From contig CANGAW010000020.1 of the NCBI GenBank assembly GCA_947451925.1, positions 1 to 43,911 on the forward strand: 43,911 nucleotides of DNA. The letters are read 5' to 3'. The translations under genes were made by a program, and so were the position numbers. Under the pieces are notes generated by a model that was given only the letters and a program-made list of their open reading frames with translations, was not told where the DNA came from and ran no database searches. Origin of the DNA: Burkholderiales bacterium (lineage in GTDB: Bacteria > Pseudomonadota > Gammaproteobacteria > Burkholderiales > Burkholderiaceae_D). Positions 24,342 to 32,315 of this stretch are shown here, piece by piece (the stretch's first letter is position 1; each line of letters begins with the position of its first letter).

Positions 24342-25222
24342 AGCATCGAGGTAAAACCAGCTTGATTGAGGCTGGCATGCCCCTGTTGTTTGTACTGATC
24401 TGGAGCACCGGTTTTATTGTGGCCAAATTTGGTCTGCCTTATGCGCCGACGCTGACTTTCCTGTCATTGCGTTATATCGGTGTGCTGCTGGTGTTAATTC
24501 CAAGCCTGGTCATGTTGCGTGCACCGTGGCCACAAGGCAGCGTGCTTCATATCGCAATTGCCGGTGTACTTGTTCAAGCTGGCTATTTGTCTGGCGTGTG
24601 GTGCGCCATCAAGTTGGGCATGCCGGCCGGTTTGGCCGCGTTAATCGTTGGCCTGCAGCCCTTGCTGACCGGACTTGCCGCCGGTCTGGTGGGTGAGCCG
24701 GTAAGGATGAGACAGTGGCTGGGACTGCTGCTGGGTTTGGCCGGCGTGCTCCTGGTAGTGGCCAACAAACTGAGCTTTGTGGGTGTGAGCTTGCAGTCGG
24801 TGTCCTTGTGTGTAATGGCCTTGTTTTCAATTACTGCGGGCACGCTGTATCAAAAACGGTTTTGTCCGCAATTTGATTTGCGCGTCGGAGCGGCAATTCA
24901 GTTTTCGGCTTCGCTGCTGGTGACGCTGCCCTTAGCCATTGTTCTGGAGCACCTGAGACCTGCTTTTGACACAGTACAATGGACCACCCCCTTCATATTG
25001 TCGTGGCTGTGGTCGGTGCTGGCCTTGTCGATCGGTGCAATGTTTTTGTATTACGCACTGATCCGTAAAAGCGCAGCAACGCATGTATCAAGTTTGATGT
25101 ATCTGACGCCACCAGTCACGGCACTGATTGCCTGGCTGCTGTTTGATGAATCCTTCACCCTGACGGGACTGGCTGGCATGCTGACAGCCGTGGTCGGGGT
25201 GGCTTTTGTAGTGAAAAAATAA
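24338..25222 (+). CDS. EamA/DMT superfamily permease
   Basis: A 294-residue inner-membrane protein with about ten transmembrane helices in two EamA repeats, typical of drug/metabolite exporters (PLLFVLIWSTGFIVAKFGLP at the start; a second repeat from about residue 155). The substrate is unknown. Its ATG overlaps the upstream HDAC stop, and its own stop shares a base with the next ATG (TAATG), so translation of the operon is coupled. Confidence 0.88.
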   Translation: MKHRGKTSLIEAGMPLLFVLIWSTGFIVAKFGLPYAPTLTFLSLRYIGVLLVLIPSLVMLRAPWPQGSVLHIAIAGVLVQAGYLSGVWCAIKLGMPAGLAALIVGLQPLLTGLAAGLVGEPVRMRQWLGLLLGLAGVLLVVANKLSFVGVSLQSVSLCVMALFSITAGTLYQKRFCPQFDLRVGAAIQFSASLLVTLPLAIVLEHLRPAFDTVQWTTPFILSWLWSVLALSIGAMFLYYALIRKSAATHVSSLMYLTPPVTALIAWLLFDESFTLTGLAGMLTAVVGVAFVVKK

Positions 25223-25674
25223 TGCGCAATCAGGCAAAGACCCGAGAAGATTTTCGTCATTTTTATCCGATTACAACACGCTGGATGGACAACGATGCCT
25301 ACGGCCATGTCAACAACGTGGTGTATTACTTATGGTTCGACACGGTAGTGAACCAATTTCTGATTGCCAACGGCACGCTGGATATTCATGCCGGCGAAAC
25401 CATTGGTTTAGTCATCGAGAGCCATTGCAATTATTTTTCGCCACTTGCCTTCCCTGAACCAGTCACTGCCGGTTTGTGCGTCTCACGACTGGGAAACACC
25501 AGCGTGCGCTACGAAGTCGGTATTTTCCGCGGCGATGAAGACATGGCTTCGGCACAAGGACATTTCGTCCATGTGTATGTAGACCGCGTCAGCCGTAAAG
25601 CCGTTTCCATTCCTGCAGCAACACGCAGCTTGCTGCATTCCATACAAAATTTATCTTCATCGGAGTCAGCATGA
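25222..25674 (+). CDS. acyl-CoA thioesterase (hotdog fold, 4-HBT type)
   Basis: A 150-residue hotdog-fold protein. The 4-hydroxybenzoyl-CoA thioesterase-type motif RWMDNDAYGHVNNVVYYLWFD carries the catalytic Asp. The central helix and the strand TIGLVIESHCNYFSP are as expected. It hydrolyses an acyl-CoA thioester; the acyl group is not known. It overlaps the nitroreductase gene by 4 nt. Confidence 0.9.
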   Translation: MRNQAKTREDFRHFYPITTRWMDNDAYGHVNNVVYYLWFDTVVNQFLIANGTLDIHAGETIGLVIESHCNYFSPLAFPEPVTAGLCVSRLGNTSVRYEVGIFRGDEDMASAQGHFVHVYVDRVSRKAVSIPAATRSLLHSIQNLSSSESA

Positions 25675-26366
25675 TTACCTCGCCTGAACAAGCAGCGGTG
25701 GATGCCGCCATTACCTCGCGCCGTTCGATCCGCGCATTTTTACCTGCGCCGGTTGCGCGTGAAGATATTGAAGCCTTGCTGTCGGTGGCTGCACGCGCGC
25801 CTTCCGGCTCCAATACACAACCCTGGAAAGTACGGGTGCTGACCGGGGCGACACTTAAAAATTTGTCGGACGAAATTTTGCAGGCCTATCTCGATCCTGC
25901 GCAGGTGAGCAGTCATAAAGAGGAATATCAGTATTACCCGCGTCAGTGGGTGGCGCCTTACATCGACCGCCGGCGCAAAGTTGGTTGGGATTTGTATGCG
26001 CTGATGGGCCTGACGCGTGAAGACAAGGCTGGCATGCAAGCGCAGCACGGCCGCAATTACACTTTTTTTGATGCGCCAGTTGGTCTCATTTTCACCATCG
26101 ACCGGGTGATGGAGCAGGGCTCATGGCTGGATTACGGCATGTTCTTGCAAAACATTATGGTGGCCGCGCGTGGTCGCGGTCTTGATACCTGCCCGCAAGC
26201 GGCGTTTACGATTTTTCACAGCGTCATCGCACGCGTGCTGAATTTGCCTGATAGCGAGCAGCTGGTATGCGGTATGGCGCTGGGCTATGCAGACCCGGAA
26301 AAAATTGAAAATACTTTGCTGACTGAGCGAGAGTCGGTTGCCGGCTTTGCGCAATTTCTGGAATAA
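25671..26366 (+). CDS. nitroreductase family flavoprotein
   Basis: A 231-residue FMN-dependent oxidoreductase with the nitroreductase signatures RRSIRAFLPAPV, ARAPSGSNTQPWKV and the C-terminal GMALGYADPEKIEN. Members reduce nitro compounds or act as dehydrogenases on diverse substrates with NAD(P)H. The insertion between the N-terminal FMN site and LIFTIDRVMEQGSWLDYGMF is normal for this subgroup. It is the fourth gene of the operon, 3 nt before the next gene. Confidence 0.9.
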   Translation: MITSPEQAAVDAAITSRRSIRAFLPAPVAREDIEALLSVAARAPSGSNTQPWKVRVLTGATLKNLSDEILQAYLDPAQVSSHKEEYQYYPRQWVAPYIDRRRKVGWDLYALMGLTREDKAGMQAQHGRNYTFFDAPVGLIFTIDRVMEQGSWLDYGMFLQNIMVAARGRGLDTCPQAAFTIFHSVIARVLNLPDSEQLVCGMALGYADPEKIENTLLTERESVAGFAQFLE

Positions 26367-26369
26367 AAA

Positions 26370-27437
26370 ATGAAAAAAATCGCAGTCATTGCCGGTGATG
26401 GAATTGGTCAGGAAGTTGTGCCCGAAGGCCTGCGCGTGCTGGATGCAGCGGCACGAAAATTCGGTCTGGCTTTGTCCTTCGATCATTTTGATTTTGCCAG
26501 CTGCGACTACTTCTTACGTCATGGTCAGATGATGCCTGACGACTGGAAAGAACAAATAGGCGGACATGACGCGATTTTTTTTGGTGCAGTCGGCTGGCCG
26601 CAGAAGGTGCCCGATCACATTTCCTTATGGGGGTCGCTGCTGAAATTCCGGCGCGAGTTTGATCAGTATGTGAACTTGCGGCCTTGCCGGCTGATGCCGG
26701 GCATTCCATCACCGCTGGCCAATCGCAAACCCGGCGATATTGATTTTTATGTCGTGCGTGAAAACACGGAAGGCGAATATTCTTCAGTCGGCGGACGGAT
26801 GTATGAAGGGACCGAGCGCGAAGTGGTCATTCAGCAAAGTGTTTTTTCGCGTACCGGCACCGACCGGATTTTGAAATATGCGTTCGAACTCGCGCAAAGC
26901 CGGCCGAAAAAACATCTGACTTCGGCCACCAAGTCCAATGGCATATCGATCACCATGCCGTATTGGGATGAACGGGTTGCAACAATGGCGCAGGCCTATC
27001 CGCAGGTGAAATGGGACAAATATCACATCGATATACTGGCCGCGCAATTTGTATTGCATCCTGACTGGTTTGACGTGGTGGTGGCATCGAATCTGTTTGG
27101 CGACATCCTCTCCGATCTTGGCCCTGCCTGCACCGGCACGATTGCGATTGCTCCTTCCGCCAACATTAATCCGGAAGGACTTTTTCCCTCCTTGTTTGAG
27201 CCTGTGCATGGTTCGGCACCCGATATTGCGGGCAAGGGCGTGGCCAATCCGATTGGCCAAATCTGGTGTGGCGCGATGATGCTTGAGCATTTTGGCTATG
27301 TTGAAGCAGGGGCTGCGATTGTCAGCGCGATTGAACGCGTGCTGCAAGCCGGACCGGCGCACGCACCGTTTACGCCGGATATTGGCGGCAAAGCAGGCAC
27401 GGCCGACCTTGGCCGCGCGATTGCCGAGGCAATCTGA
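26370..27437 (+). CDS. tartrate dehydrogenase / D-malate dehydrogenase-like enzyme
   Basis: A 355-residue member of the isocitrate/isopropylmalate dehydrogenase family. It starts KKIAVIAGDGIGQEVVPEG; substrate-binding residues lie in YVVRENTEGEYSSVGGRMYEG, and the metal-binding Asp region is NLFGDILSDLGPACTG. The segments GAVGWPQKVPDHISLWG and LKFRREFDQYVNLRP match the tartrate/D-malate group (TtuC, DmlA), not LeuB. It probably oxidises tartrate or D-malate with NAD+ and a divalent metal. It is the last gene of the five-gene operon. Confidence 0.9.
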   Translation: MKKIAVIAGDGIGQEVVPEGLRVLDAAARKFGLALSFDHFDFASCDYFLRHGQMMPDDWKEQIGGHDAIFFGAVGWPQKVPDHISLWGSLLKFRREFDQYVNLRPCRLMPGIPSPLANRKPGDIDFYVVRENTEGEYSSVGGRMYEGTEREVVIQQSVFSRTGTDRILKYAFELAQSRPKKHLTSATKSNGISITMPYWDERVATMAQAYPQVKWDKYHIDILAAQFVLHPDWFDVVVASNLFGDILSDLGPACTGTIAIAPSANINPEGLFPSLFEPVHGSAPDIAGKGVANPIGQIWCGAMMLEHFGYVEAGAAIVSAIERVLQAGPAHAPFTPDIGGKAGTADLGRAIAEAI

Positions 27438-27551
27438 AAAGTGATTGGCGGTTAAGATTTCTATTCTGAAATTTTAAAATTAAAAGCATTGAGAAAAAAC
27501 AATGTCTAATCATAATTTTGTTTAAAAAATCTCCCTAACTCCCTAATTCTC

Positions 27552-27579
27552 TTGCGAATTTTCTTCGTTTTGCTAAACT
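27552..27579 (+). promoter_or_regulatory. candidate sigma-70 promoter of the S11 peptidase gene
   Basis: TTGCGA and TAAACT are separated by 16 bp, 40 nt before the ATG at 27620. The match is moderate. The rest of 27438-27619 is AT-rich and contains nothing else I recognise. Confidence 0.4.
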
Positions 27580-27619
27580 GCAAGAAATTTTCCAATTCGC
27601 ATTTAGGTCGGGAGTACAG

Positions 27620-28693
27620 ATGGTTAGGATTTCGTTTGGCATAGTGGTTTCCCTGGTGGCAGCAGTGATGCTGAGCCCTGCAGCGATGGCCGCTTCAGCA
27701 AAAACAAGGCACGCCGTTGCTGAGAAAAAAGTAGTCAAACACAAGGCCAAGTCTGCGCCAAAAGCGATTGTCCTCAAGAGCAAACCAAACATTAATCTGG
27801 CGACGAGCAAGAGTAAGCATAAGTCGGGTTTCCAACACGCAGCCTACGCGTCGGCATTGTCCGGCGTGCCGCCCTTGCTGAGTGCTGGCGATCTGGCTGG
27901 TCTGAGTCTGACTCGCGATGCGCTTGACCTGAAATCCAATGTGGCCCTGGTACTTGATCAGACCACGAATGAAATTCTGTTTGAAAAAAATGCTGCCGTG
28001 GCTTTGCCGATTGCATCCATTACCAAGCTCATGACCAGTCTGGTTGTGGTTGAAGCCAAGCAGGATATGGAAGAACTGCTGACTGTTACTGAAGACGACG
28101 TGGATCGTGAAAAGTTCAGTCACTCACGTCTGCGAGTTGGTTCGCAGCTGACCCGTTCCAACATGTTGCACATCGCTTTGATGAGTTCTGAAAATCGCGC
28201 CGCCTCTTCGCTGGGACGTCACTATCCGGGCGGCTTGCGTTCCTTCGTCGCTGCGATGAATGCCAAAGCCGCTGAGCTGGGCATGAACAGTTCGCATTTT
28301 TCGGATTCCACAGGATTGATGAGTACCAATGTATCCAGTGCCCGCGACCTGGCCAAGCTGGTATTGGCGGCTCATCACCACGCCATCATTCGACAGTATT
28401 CGACAGATAGCCGTTATGCAGTTGATCCGGGCGGCCCGCAGCTGCAATATCGGAATTCAAATGGGCTGATCGAAAACCCTGACTGGGAAATCGGCTTGCA
28501 GAAAACGGGTTACATCTCAGAAGCAGGGCGTTGTCTGGTCATGCAGGTCAATATCGCTGACCGTCCAGTTGTGATGATTTTCCTTGATGCGAAGAGCAAG
28601 CAGTCACGTCTGGGCGACGCCAGCCGGATTCGCAAATGGCTGGAAAATCGTGCTTCTTCGGCGATGTCTCAGCATGCTGCACGACGCAGTTAA
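27620..28693 (+). CDS. D-alanyl-D-alanine endopeptidase/carboxypeptidase, S11 family (PBP7-like)
   Basis: A periplasmic penicillin-binding protein of 357 residues that trims peptidoglycan cross-links. A signal peptide (to about residue 25) is followed by a very Lys-rich linker (about 36-68) and the S11 domain with S133-x-x-K136 (SITK), S191-E-N193 and K296-T-G298. The catalytic set is complete. The DacA-type C-terminal domain and membrane anchor are absent, which fits PbpG/PBP7. The Lys-rich linker may bind anionic cell-wall polymers. The Shine-Dalgarno is GGGAG. A strong terminator follows. Confidence 0.92.
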   Translation: MVRISFGIVVSLVAAVMLSPAAMAASAKTRHAVAEKKVVKHKAKSAPKAIVLKSKPNINLATSKSKHKSGFQHAAYASALSGVPPLLSAGDLAGLSLTRDALDLKSNVALVLDQTTNEILFEKNAAVALPIASITKLMTSLVVVEAKQDMEELLTVTEDDVDREKFSHSRLRVGSQLTRSNMLHIALMSSENRAASSLGRHYPGGLRSFVAAMNAKAAELGMNSSHFSDSTGLMSTNVSSARDLAKLVLAAHHHAIIRQYSTDSRYAVDPGGPQLQYRNSNGLIENPDWEIGLQKTGYISEAGRCLVMQVNIADRPVVMIFLDAKSKQSRLGDASRIRKWLENRASSAMSQHAARRS

Positions 28694-28710
28694 GACTGAT
28701 CAGCACATAA

Positions 28711-28740
28711 AAAAAGCGAACCGTGGTTCGCTTTTTTTTT
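28711..28740. terminator. bidirectional intrinsic terminator
   Basis: The arms AAAAAGCGAAC and GTTCGCTTTTT flank a 2-4 nt turn, followed by nine T on the plus strand and preceded by an A-run that serves the minus strand. It separates the S11 peptidase gene (plus) from the convergent IclR gene (minus). Confidence 0.9.
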
Positions 28741-28784
28741 ATAGATTTTCAAACTAACTGTTTAAGTATTTAACTATTTAACTT

Positions 28785-29579
28785 TTAGCGCATTTTTTCT
28801 GGCATATAGCCCAGCACAGTGGAAATCGCATTCACTGTTTGCATCAAATCTTCCAGCCATTCTTCCTGCAAGCGGTCTGCTGGTGCCGAGATCGACAAGC
28901 CGGCAATCAACTGCCCGGAATCATCGCGAATGCCGGCTGCCATGCAGCGTACACCAAGTTCGAGTTCTTCATTGTCCCGAGCATAGCCACGCGAACGGAC
29001 CAGCGATAAATCACGTTCCAGTTTGGCCAGATCGGTGATTGAATTTTTGTTGTGTCCCGCCAGCCCGGTACGGGTCGCATAAGCACGAACAAGTTTGGGC
29101 TCGTCAATGGATAGAAACAATTTGCCGGTGGAAGTCAGGTGCAAGGGTGCACGACCACCAATGGCGCGTACGACCTGCATACCAGAGCGTTCTGAAAAAG
29201 CCCGGTCGATATAGACAATTTCATCCCCTTGCCTGACCGACAAGTTGACTGTCTGTTGCGTCTTGTTGTGCAGCGCACGCATCAGCTCGACCGATGCTTC
29301 GCGCACATTGAGCCGGCTTTTGACGATATTGCCCAGTTCAAGCAATCGCATGCCAAGGCGATAGCTGCCCGGCTCAGAGCGGTCAACGAATCGCTTGGTG
29401 ACCATATCATTGAGAATGCGATGCGCTGTTGATGGGTGCAGTCCGGTTACCTTGGCTAATTCCTTCAGGCTGACCGGGTCGGGATAGCTGGCTAAGGCAT
29501 CGAGCAGCATGATCATGCGCTCGATGACCTGAATCGATGTTTTGTCGTTGCTGACTGCGATGCTTGAATCGGTTTTCAT
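28785..29579 (-). CDS. IclR family transcriptional regulator
   Basis: A 264-residue regulator. The N-terminal winged helix-turn-helix (about 30-90, VSLKELAKVTGLHPSTAHRILNDM) is followed by the IclR effector domain (RAIGGRAPLHLTSTGKLFLS, GYARDNEELELGVRCMAAGI, GLSISAP). It is transcribed away from lutAB with 181 bp between the starts, and so probably regulates them in response to a small organic acid. I chose the ATG at 29579; a TTG at 29600 would add seven residues. No clear Shine-Dalgarno is present at either. Confidence 0.9.
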   Translation of the reverse strand: MKTDSSIAVSNDKTSIQVIERMIMLLDALASYPDPVSLKELAKVTGLHPSTAHRILNDMVTKRFVDRSEPGSYRLGMRLLELGNIVKSRLNVREASVELMRALHNKTQQTVNLSVRQGDEIVYIDRAFSERSGMQVVRAIGGRAPLHLTSTGKLFLSIDEPKLVRAYATRTGLAGHNKNSITDLAKLERDLSLVRSRGYARDNEELELGVRCMAAGIRDDSGQLIAGLSISAPADRLQEEWLEDLMQTVNAISTVLGYMPEKMR

Positions 29580-29760
29580 GGTGCGTTTGGTGCGATGCAA
29601 TAAGCATCTTTATACCACAATGCGAAAAATTAATTGCGTTCGCGGCCAAAAGATTTCGCCGAGTACGGCAAATATATTTCATCCTAGTTAAGACTGCCGC
29701 TGATGGGGCAAAGGCTGGATAATCTGGTCTTCAAAGTTGGCACATTAATCGGGAGTAATA

Positions 29761-30498
29761 ATGCGGGTCGGACTATTTGTAACTTGTCTGGTGGACGTCA
29801 TGCGTCCCGAAATCGGATTTTCTGCAATCAAACTGCTGGAGTCGGCTGGTTGTGAGGTCGTGGTGCCGGAACAGCAGACTTGCTGTGGTCAGCCCGGATA
29901 CAGCGCAGGTAACCGCGAAGCTGCCCGCCAACTGGCGGAAAAATTTCTCGATGAATTCGAGAGCTTTGATTACATCGTGATTCCGTCCGGCTCTTGCGGC
30001 GGCATGGTCAAGACCCATTATGACGACGTGTTGTCTGCTGAACCGGCTTTGCTGGCAAGGCTGGCCAAGGTCAAAGCGCGGGTATTTGAGCTGACTGACT
30101 TCCTTTTCAACGTGGTCAAGCTCGACACTCTGCCCGCTGCTACTGCTGCCAGTTTCAAGGGCAAGATTACTTACCATGATTCCTGCTGCGGCTTGCGTGA
30201 ACTTGGGGTGAAAGAACAGCCGCGTGCGCTGCTGGCAAAACGCGAAGGCGTTGAGCTGCAAGAGATGAACGAAGCTCGTGCCTGCTGCGGTTTTGGCGGC
30301 ACCTTTGCGGTCAAATACGGCGATATTTCGACAGCGATTGTTGACGATAAATGCGCCAACATTCATGAAAGCGGCGCTGGCGCCGTCGTTCTCGGCGACC
30401 TTGGTTGCATGTTAAATATTGAAGGCCGGCTGCGGCGCACAGGGGATCACACCACCCGCGTGCTGCACGTCGCGCAAGTTTTGTCAGGAGACGCGTGA
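29761..30498 (+). CDS. lutA: lactate utilization protein A (Fe-S oxidoreductase)
   Basis: A 245-residue protein with paired-Cys CCG domains: C41-C42 (CCGQPGYSAG), C142-C143 (SCCGLRELG) and C175-C176 (CCGFGGTFAVKYGDIS). In Bacillus subtilis LutABC oxidise L-lactate to pyruvate. The Shine-Dalgarno is GGGAG. It overlaps lutB by one base. LutC is encoded about 17 kb to the left (12106-12768). Confidence 0.92.
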   Translation: MRVGLFVTCLVDVMRPEIGFSAIKLLESAGCEVVVPEQQTCCGQPGYSAGNREAARQLAEKFLDEFESFDYIVIPSGSCGGMVKTHYDDVLSAEPALLARLAKVKARVFELTDFLFNVVKLDTLPAATAASFKGKITYHDSCCGLRELGVKEQPRALLAKREGVELQEMNEARACCGFGGTFAVKYGDISTAIVDDKCANIHESGAGAVVLGDLGCMLNIEGRLRRTGDHTTRVLHVAQVLSGDA

Positions 30499-31910
30499 TG
30501 CAAATTCAGTCCATGCACTTTAAAGCGCGTGCCGGCCAAAAACTGGCAGATCAGCGTTTGCAGCAAAATCTTAAAAAACTCTCGACCAAGTTCGTAACAG
30601 GTCGCGCCAATGCCATTACCGAGCTGGATGATTTTGAAGGCACCCGGGACGCGGCAGCAGAACGCCGCATGCGTGCGATCAATAACCTCGACGTTTGGCT
30701 GGCCACCTTTGAAAAGGAAGCTACCCGCCGCGGCGCAACCGTGCTTTACGCCGAGACCGCTGAAGATGCGTCCAGACTGGTGGTCGAGATCGCGCAGAAG
30801 CACGGCGTCAAGAAAGTGATCAAGTCCAAATCGATGGTGTCGGAAGAGATGGCTCTCAACAGCGCACTCGAAGCCGTCGGTATTACCCCGATCGAAACCG
30901 ATCTGGGCGAATACATCCTGCAGATCAATGACAACGAAGCGCCTTCGCACATCATCGCGCCGGTAGTACACAAGGACAAAGAAGAGATCGCCGAGCTGTT
31001 CGCCCGCGTGCATCAAAAGCCCAGACTCACCGACATTGCCGAAATGACGCGTGAAGCGCGTGAAATCCTGCGGCCGCATTTTTTATCGGCCGAGATGGGT
31101 GTCACTGGCGGCAATTTCGTCATTGCCGAATCCGGCTCCGTAGCGGTCGTGACCAACGAAGGTAATGAAGGCATGTGCACGATCGTGCCGCCACGGGTGC
31201 ATGTGGTGGTCACAGGTATTGAAAAAGTTTTGCCTACCTTGTCTGATCTGGCCACCATCATGCGGCTGTTGCCGCGCTCGGCCACAGGGCAATCGATTTC
31301 GAATTATTTTTCATTGCTGACCGGGCCGCGTGCCGCGGACGAGCAAGATGGCCCTGAGCATATGTATTTTGTGCTGGTCGATGCTGGACGTACCAGTCTG
31401 GTCGGCACCGAGTTTGAAGAGATGCTGCGCTGTATACGCTGCGGTGCCTGCATGAATCATTGTCCGGTGTATCAGAAAATCGGTGGCCACAGCTACGGCT
31501 GGGTCTATCCCGGTCCTATGGGCAGCGTACTGACGCCGTCTTATGTGGGTGTCGAAAATGCAATGGACTTGCCACAGGCTTCAACCTTATGCGGCGAATG
31601 TCATGTGGTGTGTCCGGTGAAAATTCAATTGCCCGACCTGCTGCGCAAACTGCGCGAGAAGCAGTATGCCGGCAAGATGCGCCCGGGTTTTGAATATCTG
31701 GCTTATGCGATCTGGACTTTTGTCGCCAAACGCCCGGTCTTGTATCGCATGGCAACCAGAGTGGCGGCAAGGCTGCTGAGTGTTCTGGGCGGCAGTCGCC
31801 GGCTGATTTCGACATTGCCTTTTGCCGGCGGATGGACAGATAATCGCGACATGCCTGCACCTGCAGGTAAAACCTTCCGTGAACTTTATCGGGAACGTCA
31901 GCGACCTTAA
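30498..31910 (+). CDS. lutB: lactate utilization protein B (LUD and iron-sulfur domains)
   Basis: A 470-residue protein. The N-terminal LUD domain (about 60-300) includes GVTGGNFVIAESGSVAVVTN, and the C-terminal ferredoxin-like domain carries CIRCGACMNHCP and CGECHVVCP for [4Fe-4S] clusters. It is the electron-transfer partner of LutA. I chose the ATG at 30498 (AGGAG upstream) over a GTG one codon earlier. dgkA begins 4 nt after its stop. Confidence 0.93.
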   Translation: MQIQSMHFKARAGQKLADQRLQQNLKKLSTKFVTGRANAITELDDFEGTRDAAAERRMRAINNLDVWLATFEKEATRRGATVLYAETAEDASRLVVEIAQKHGVKKVIKSKSMVSEEMALNSALEAVGITPIETDLGEYILQINDNEAPSHIIAPVVHKDKEEIAELFARVHQKPRLTDIAEMTREAREILRPHFLSAEMGVTGGNFVIAESGSVAVVTNEGNEGMCTIVPPRVHVVVTGIEKVLPTLSDLATIMRLLPRSATGQSISNYFSLLTGPRAADEQDGPEHMYFVLVDAGRTSLVGTEFEEMLRCIRCGACMNHCPVYQKIGGHSYGWVYPGPMGSVLTPSYVGVENAMDLPQASTLCGECHVVCPVKIQLPDLLRKLREKQYAGKMRPGFEYLAYAIWTFVAKRPVLYRMATRVAARLLSVLGGSRRLISTLPFAGGWTDNRDMPAPAGKTFRELYRERQRP

Positions 31911-31914
31911 AAGC

Positions 31915-32310
31915 ATGAACGATCACAGTCAGCCTGTCAGTCAATTCAAAAGTAAAAGCGGAGGAAAGCGGATTTTCTCCGCTTTTTTCTATTCCATAGA
32001 CGGCTTTCGCTCGGCCTGGAAAAATGAACACGCATTCCGGCAAGAACTGATGCTGGTGCTGCCTGGTGTGTTGCTGGCGCTGTTTCTGCCAGTGTCAGCG
32101 CTGGAAAAAATCGCGCTCATTGCCGTGCTGTTACTGGTGTTGATTGTTGAATTATTGAATTCTGCCATTGAAGCGGTGGTTGACCGCGTCTCATTGGACA
32201 CGAATCCGCTGTCCAAAAACGCCAAAGACTACGGCAGCGCAGCCGTGATGCTGAGCTTGTTGCTGGCGCTCGCAACCTGGGCAGTGATTACACTGCCCTT
32301 GCTGCTTTAA
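31915..32310 (+). CDS. dgkA: diacylglycerol kinase (prokaryotic type)
   Basis: A 131-residue inner-membrane kinase that phosphorylates diacylglycerol, recycling it from membrane-derived lipids. After a 20-residue polar head come the conserved GFRSAWKNEHAFRQE, three transmembrane helices and the catalytic segment VELLNSAIEAVVDRVS with the ATP/metal-binding Glu. The first codons contain a complete intrinsic-terminator structure (31954-31988). The gene lies 4 nt after lutB and ends 5 nt before the convergent aldo/keto reductase. Confidence 0.93.
   Translation: MNDHSQPVSQFKSKSGGKRIFSAFFYSIDGFRSAWKNEHAFRQELMLVLPGVLLALFLPVSALEKIALIAVLLLVLIVELLNSAIEAVVDRVSLDTNPLSKNAKDYGSAAVMLSLLLALATWAVITLPLLL
31954..31988 (+). 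terminator. terminator-like hairpin inside the dgkA coding region
   Basis: A perfect 10-bp stem AAAAGCGGAG / CTCCGCTTTT with a 13-nt loop is followed by TTTTTTC. It lies 39 nt into dgkA and 44 nt after lutB, and encodes the residues around KSGGKRIFSAFF. Confidence 0.7.
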
Positions 32311-32315
32311 ACAAT

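Noticed and set aside
29738..29755. TTGGCAC resembling a sigma-54 -24 box upstream of lutA
   Set aside because: There is no GC at the required 10-nt spacing, and the element is within the leader next to the Shine-Dalgarno.
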